Below, piece by piece: positions 6,456 through 7,345 of a stretch of DNA of 7,345 bases; the first letter of the stretch is position 1; every line of letters begins with the position of its first letter. The DNA is from Bacteroidales bacterium. Its GTDB lineage: Bacteria; Bacteroidota; Bacteroidia; Bacteroidales; 4484-276. The notes beneath the pieces are model-generated. The model saw only the letters and a list, made by a program, of their open reading frames with translations, was not told the DNA's origin and did not search any database. The position numbers were made by a program, and so were the translations under genes. Location of the stretch: contig JAGYLT010000109.1 of the NCBI GenBank assembly GCA_018400545.1, forward strand, positions 1 through 7,345, given 5' to 3'.

Positions 6456-7345
6456 ATGAGCAAAAAAGCATTACTTAAAGAAACCATCGAGCACATTGAT
6501 GTAAAATCATTCGATTCCACTCCGATTATAGATTCCATGCGGAAAATGTCGTTTACCTCGCGGGATACGGCATCAGCTACCGACATCCTTCAACGGATGA
6601 TCAGGGATCAGGACTGCACCATTTGGCTTACTTTGGCCGGAAGCACAAGTGCAGGCGGCTGTATGCAGGTGTATGTGGATATGATAAAAAACAATATGAT
6701 CGACGCCGTGGTGGCCACCGGGGCTTCCATTGTGGATATGGACTTTTTTGAGGCTCTCGGTTTCAAACATTATCGCGGCACCCCAAATGTTGACGACAAA
6801 GACTTGCGTGCCAATTACATCGACCGGATCTACGATACTTTTATTGATGAGGAAGAATTGCAGGCATGCGACGAAACCACCAAAATTATTGCCGACAGTC
6901 TGGAACCACGTCCCTATTCATCCCGCGAATTTATCCGGGAAATGGGCCGCTATCTGACCAAACACAGCAAAAAGAAAGATTCGCTGGTGCAAACAGCCTT
7001 CGAGCACAACGTCCCGATTTTCTGCCCCGCTTTCTCCGACAGCAGTGCCGGTTTCGGCCTGGTGAAGCACCAGTGGGAAAACCCCGAAAAACATATGTCC
7101 ATCGACTCGGTGAAAGATTTCCTGGAACTTACCAAAATTAAAATGGCTGCCGGAACCTCAGGACTATTCATGATTGGCGGCGGAGTTCCCAAGAATTTCG
7201 CCCAGGATACGGTGGTGTGCGCTGAAATTTTAGGGAAAGACGTACCCATGCACAAGTATGCTGTTCAGATTACCGTAGCTGATGTGCGTGATGGCGCCTG
7301 CTCAAGTTCAACACTCAAAGAGGCCGCTTCATGGGGAAAAGTGGA
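6456..7345 (+). CDS. Deoxyhypusine synthase-family protein, 3' end cut by window; possible homospermidine synthase
   Basis: The first 296 codons of a gene that runs off the right edge. The protein follows the deoxyhypusine synthase fold from the start: CTIWLTLAGSTSAGG (54-68) in the NAD-binding region, IDAVVATGASIVDMD (82-96), VPIFCPAFSDSSAGF (186-200), MIGGGVPKNF (239-248) and SWGKV (292-296). K295 in SWGK corresponds to the lysine that carries the aminobutyl group in human enzyme (K329). Recalled alignment suggests that human H288 is Asn here (N247) and human D243 is Phe (F200), while W327 and E323 are kept (W293, E289). Bacteria lack eIF5A, so the acceptor is probably a free amine such as putrescine, giving homospermidine; this is inferred. 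About 40-70 residues are likely missing. The ATG follows an A-rich stretch without a Shine-Dalgarno. It sits 42 bases after the agmatinase gene with no terminator between, so the two are probably co-transcribed. Confidence 0.85.
   Translation, partial: MSKKALLKETIEHIDVKSFDSTPIIDSMRKMSFTSRDTASATDILQRMIRDQDCTIWLTLAGSTSAGGCMQVYVDMIKNNMIDAVVATGASIVDMDFFEALGFKHYRGTPNVDDKDLRANYIDRIYDTFIDEEELQACDETTKIIADSLEPRPYSSREFIREMGRYLTKHSKKKDSLVQTAFEHNVPIFCPAFSDSSAGFGLVKHQWENPEKHMSIDSVKDFLELTKIKMAAGTSGLFMIGGGVPKNFAQDTVVCAEILGKDVPMHKYAVQITVADVRDGACSSSTLKEAASWGKV

Noticed and set aside
6950..7255. 101-codon minus-strand open frame
   Set aside because: It is antisense to the deoxyhypusine-synthase-like gene, whose own frame is continuous and carries family motifs.

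Overview
The window looks like chromosomal DNA of a Bacteroidota bacterium (Bacteroidales or Flavobacteriia type). The evidence is a roughly 1,070-residue DUF2723/GT117 membrane glycosyltransferase of a kind common in that phylum, two perfect copies of the Bacteroidota -7 promoter box (TACTTTTG, fitting TAnnTTTG) just upstream of genes, A/T-rich ribosome-binding regions without a clear Shine-Dalgarno sequence, and an agmatinase gene followed by a deoxyhypusine-synthase-like gene. No phage, insertion sequence, CRISPR array, tRNA or rRNA is visible. All four genes read cleanly, without frameshifts.

Layout. The left part (10-5284) holds two genes on the minus strand. The first in reading direction (5284-2072) is the DUF2723/GT117 protein, closed by a strong Rho-independent terminator at about 2013-2045. 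The second (1749-10) is an unusual fusion: an N-terminal membrane domain resembling an ECF-transporter S component, a middle membrane domain resembling EcfT, and a C-terminal THEP1-type P-loop NTPase. Between them is a 322-base gap with the terminator, a nested inverted repeat and a candidate promoter, so the two genes are probably separate transcription units.

The right part (5556-7345) runs on the plus strand, divergent from the glycosyltransferase across a gap of about 270 bases. It holds an agmatinase (SpeB type) and, 42 bases later, a deoxyhypusine-synthase-family gene that runs off the window edge just after its putative catalytic lysine (SWGK). Together they suggest polyamine synthesis: agmatine to putrescine by the first enzyme, then an NAD-dependent aminobutyl transfer, perhaps making homospermidine, by the second. 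Bacteria lack eIF5A, so true hypusine formation is unlikely.

The most unusual item is the S-like/T-like/THEP1 fusion, a possible single-chain transporter whose only visible NTPase is not an ABC ATPase. Next is the deoxyhypusine-synthase-like protein, which differs from the eukaryotic enzyme at several substrate-site positions. In two genes the longest reading frame begins at a TTG, but an in-frame ATG one or two codons later is the more likely start.
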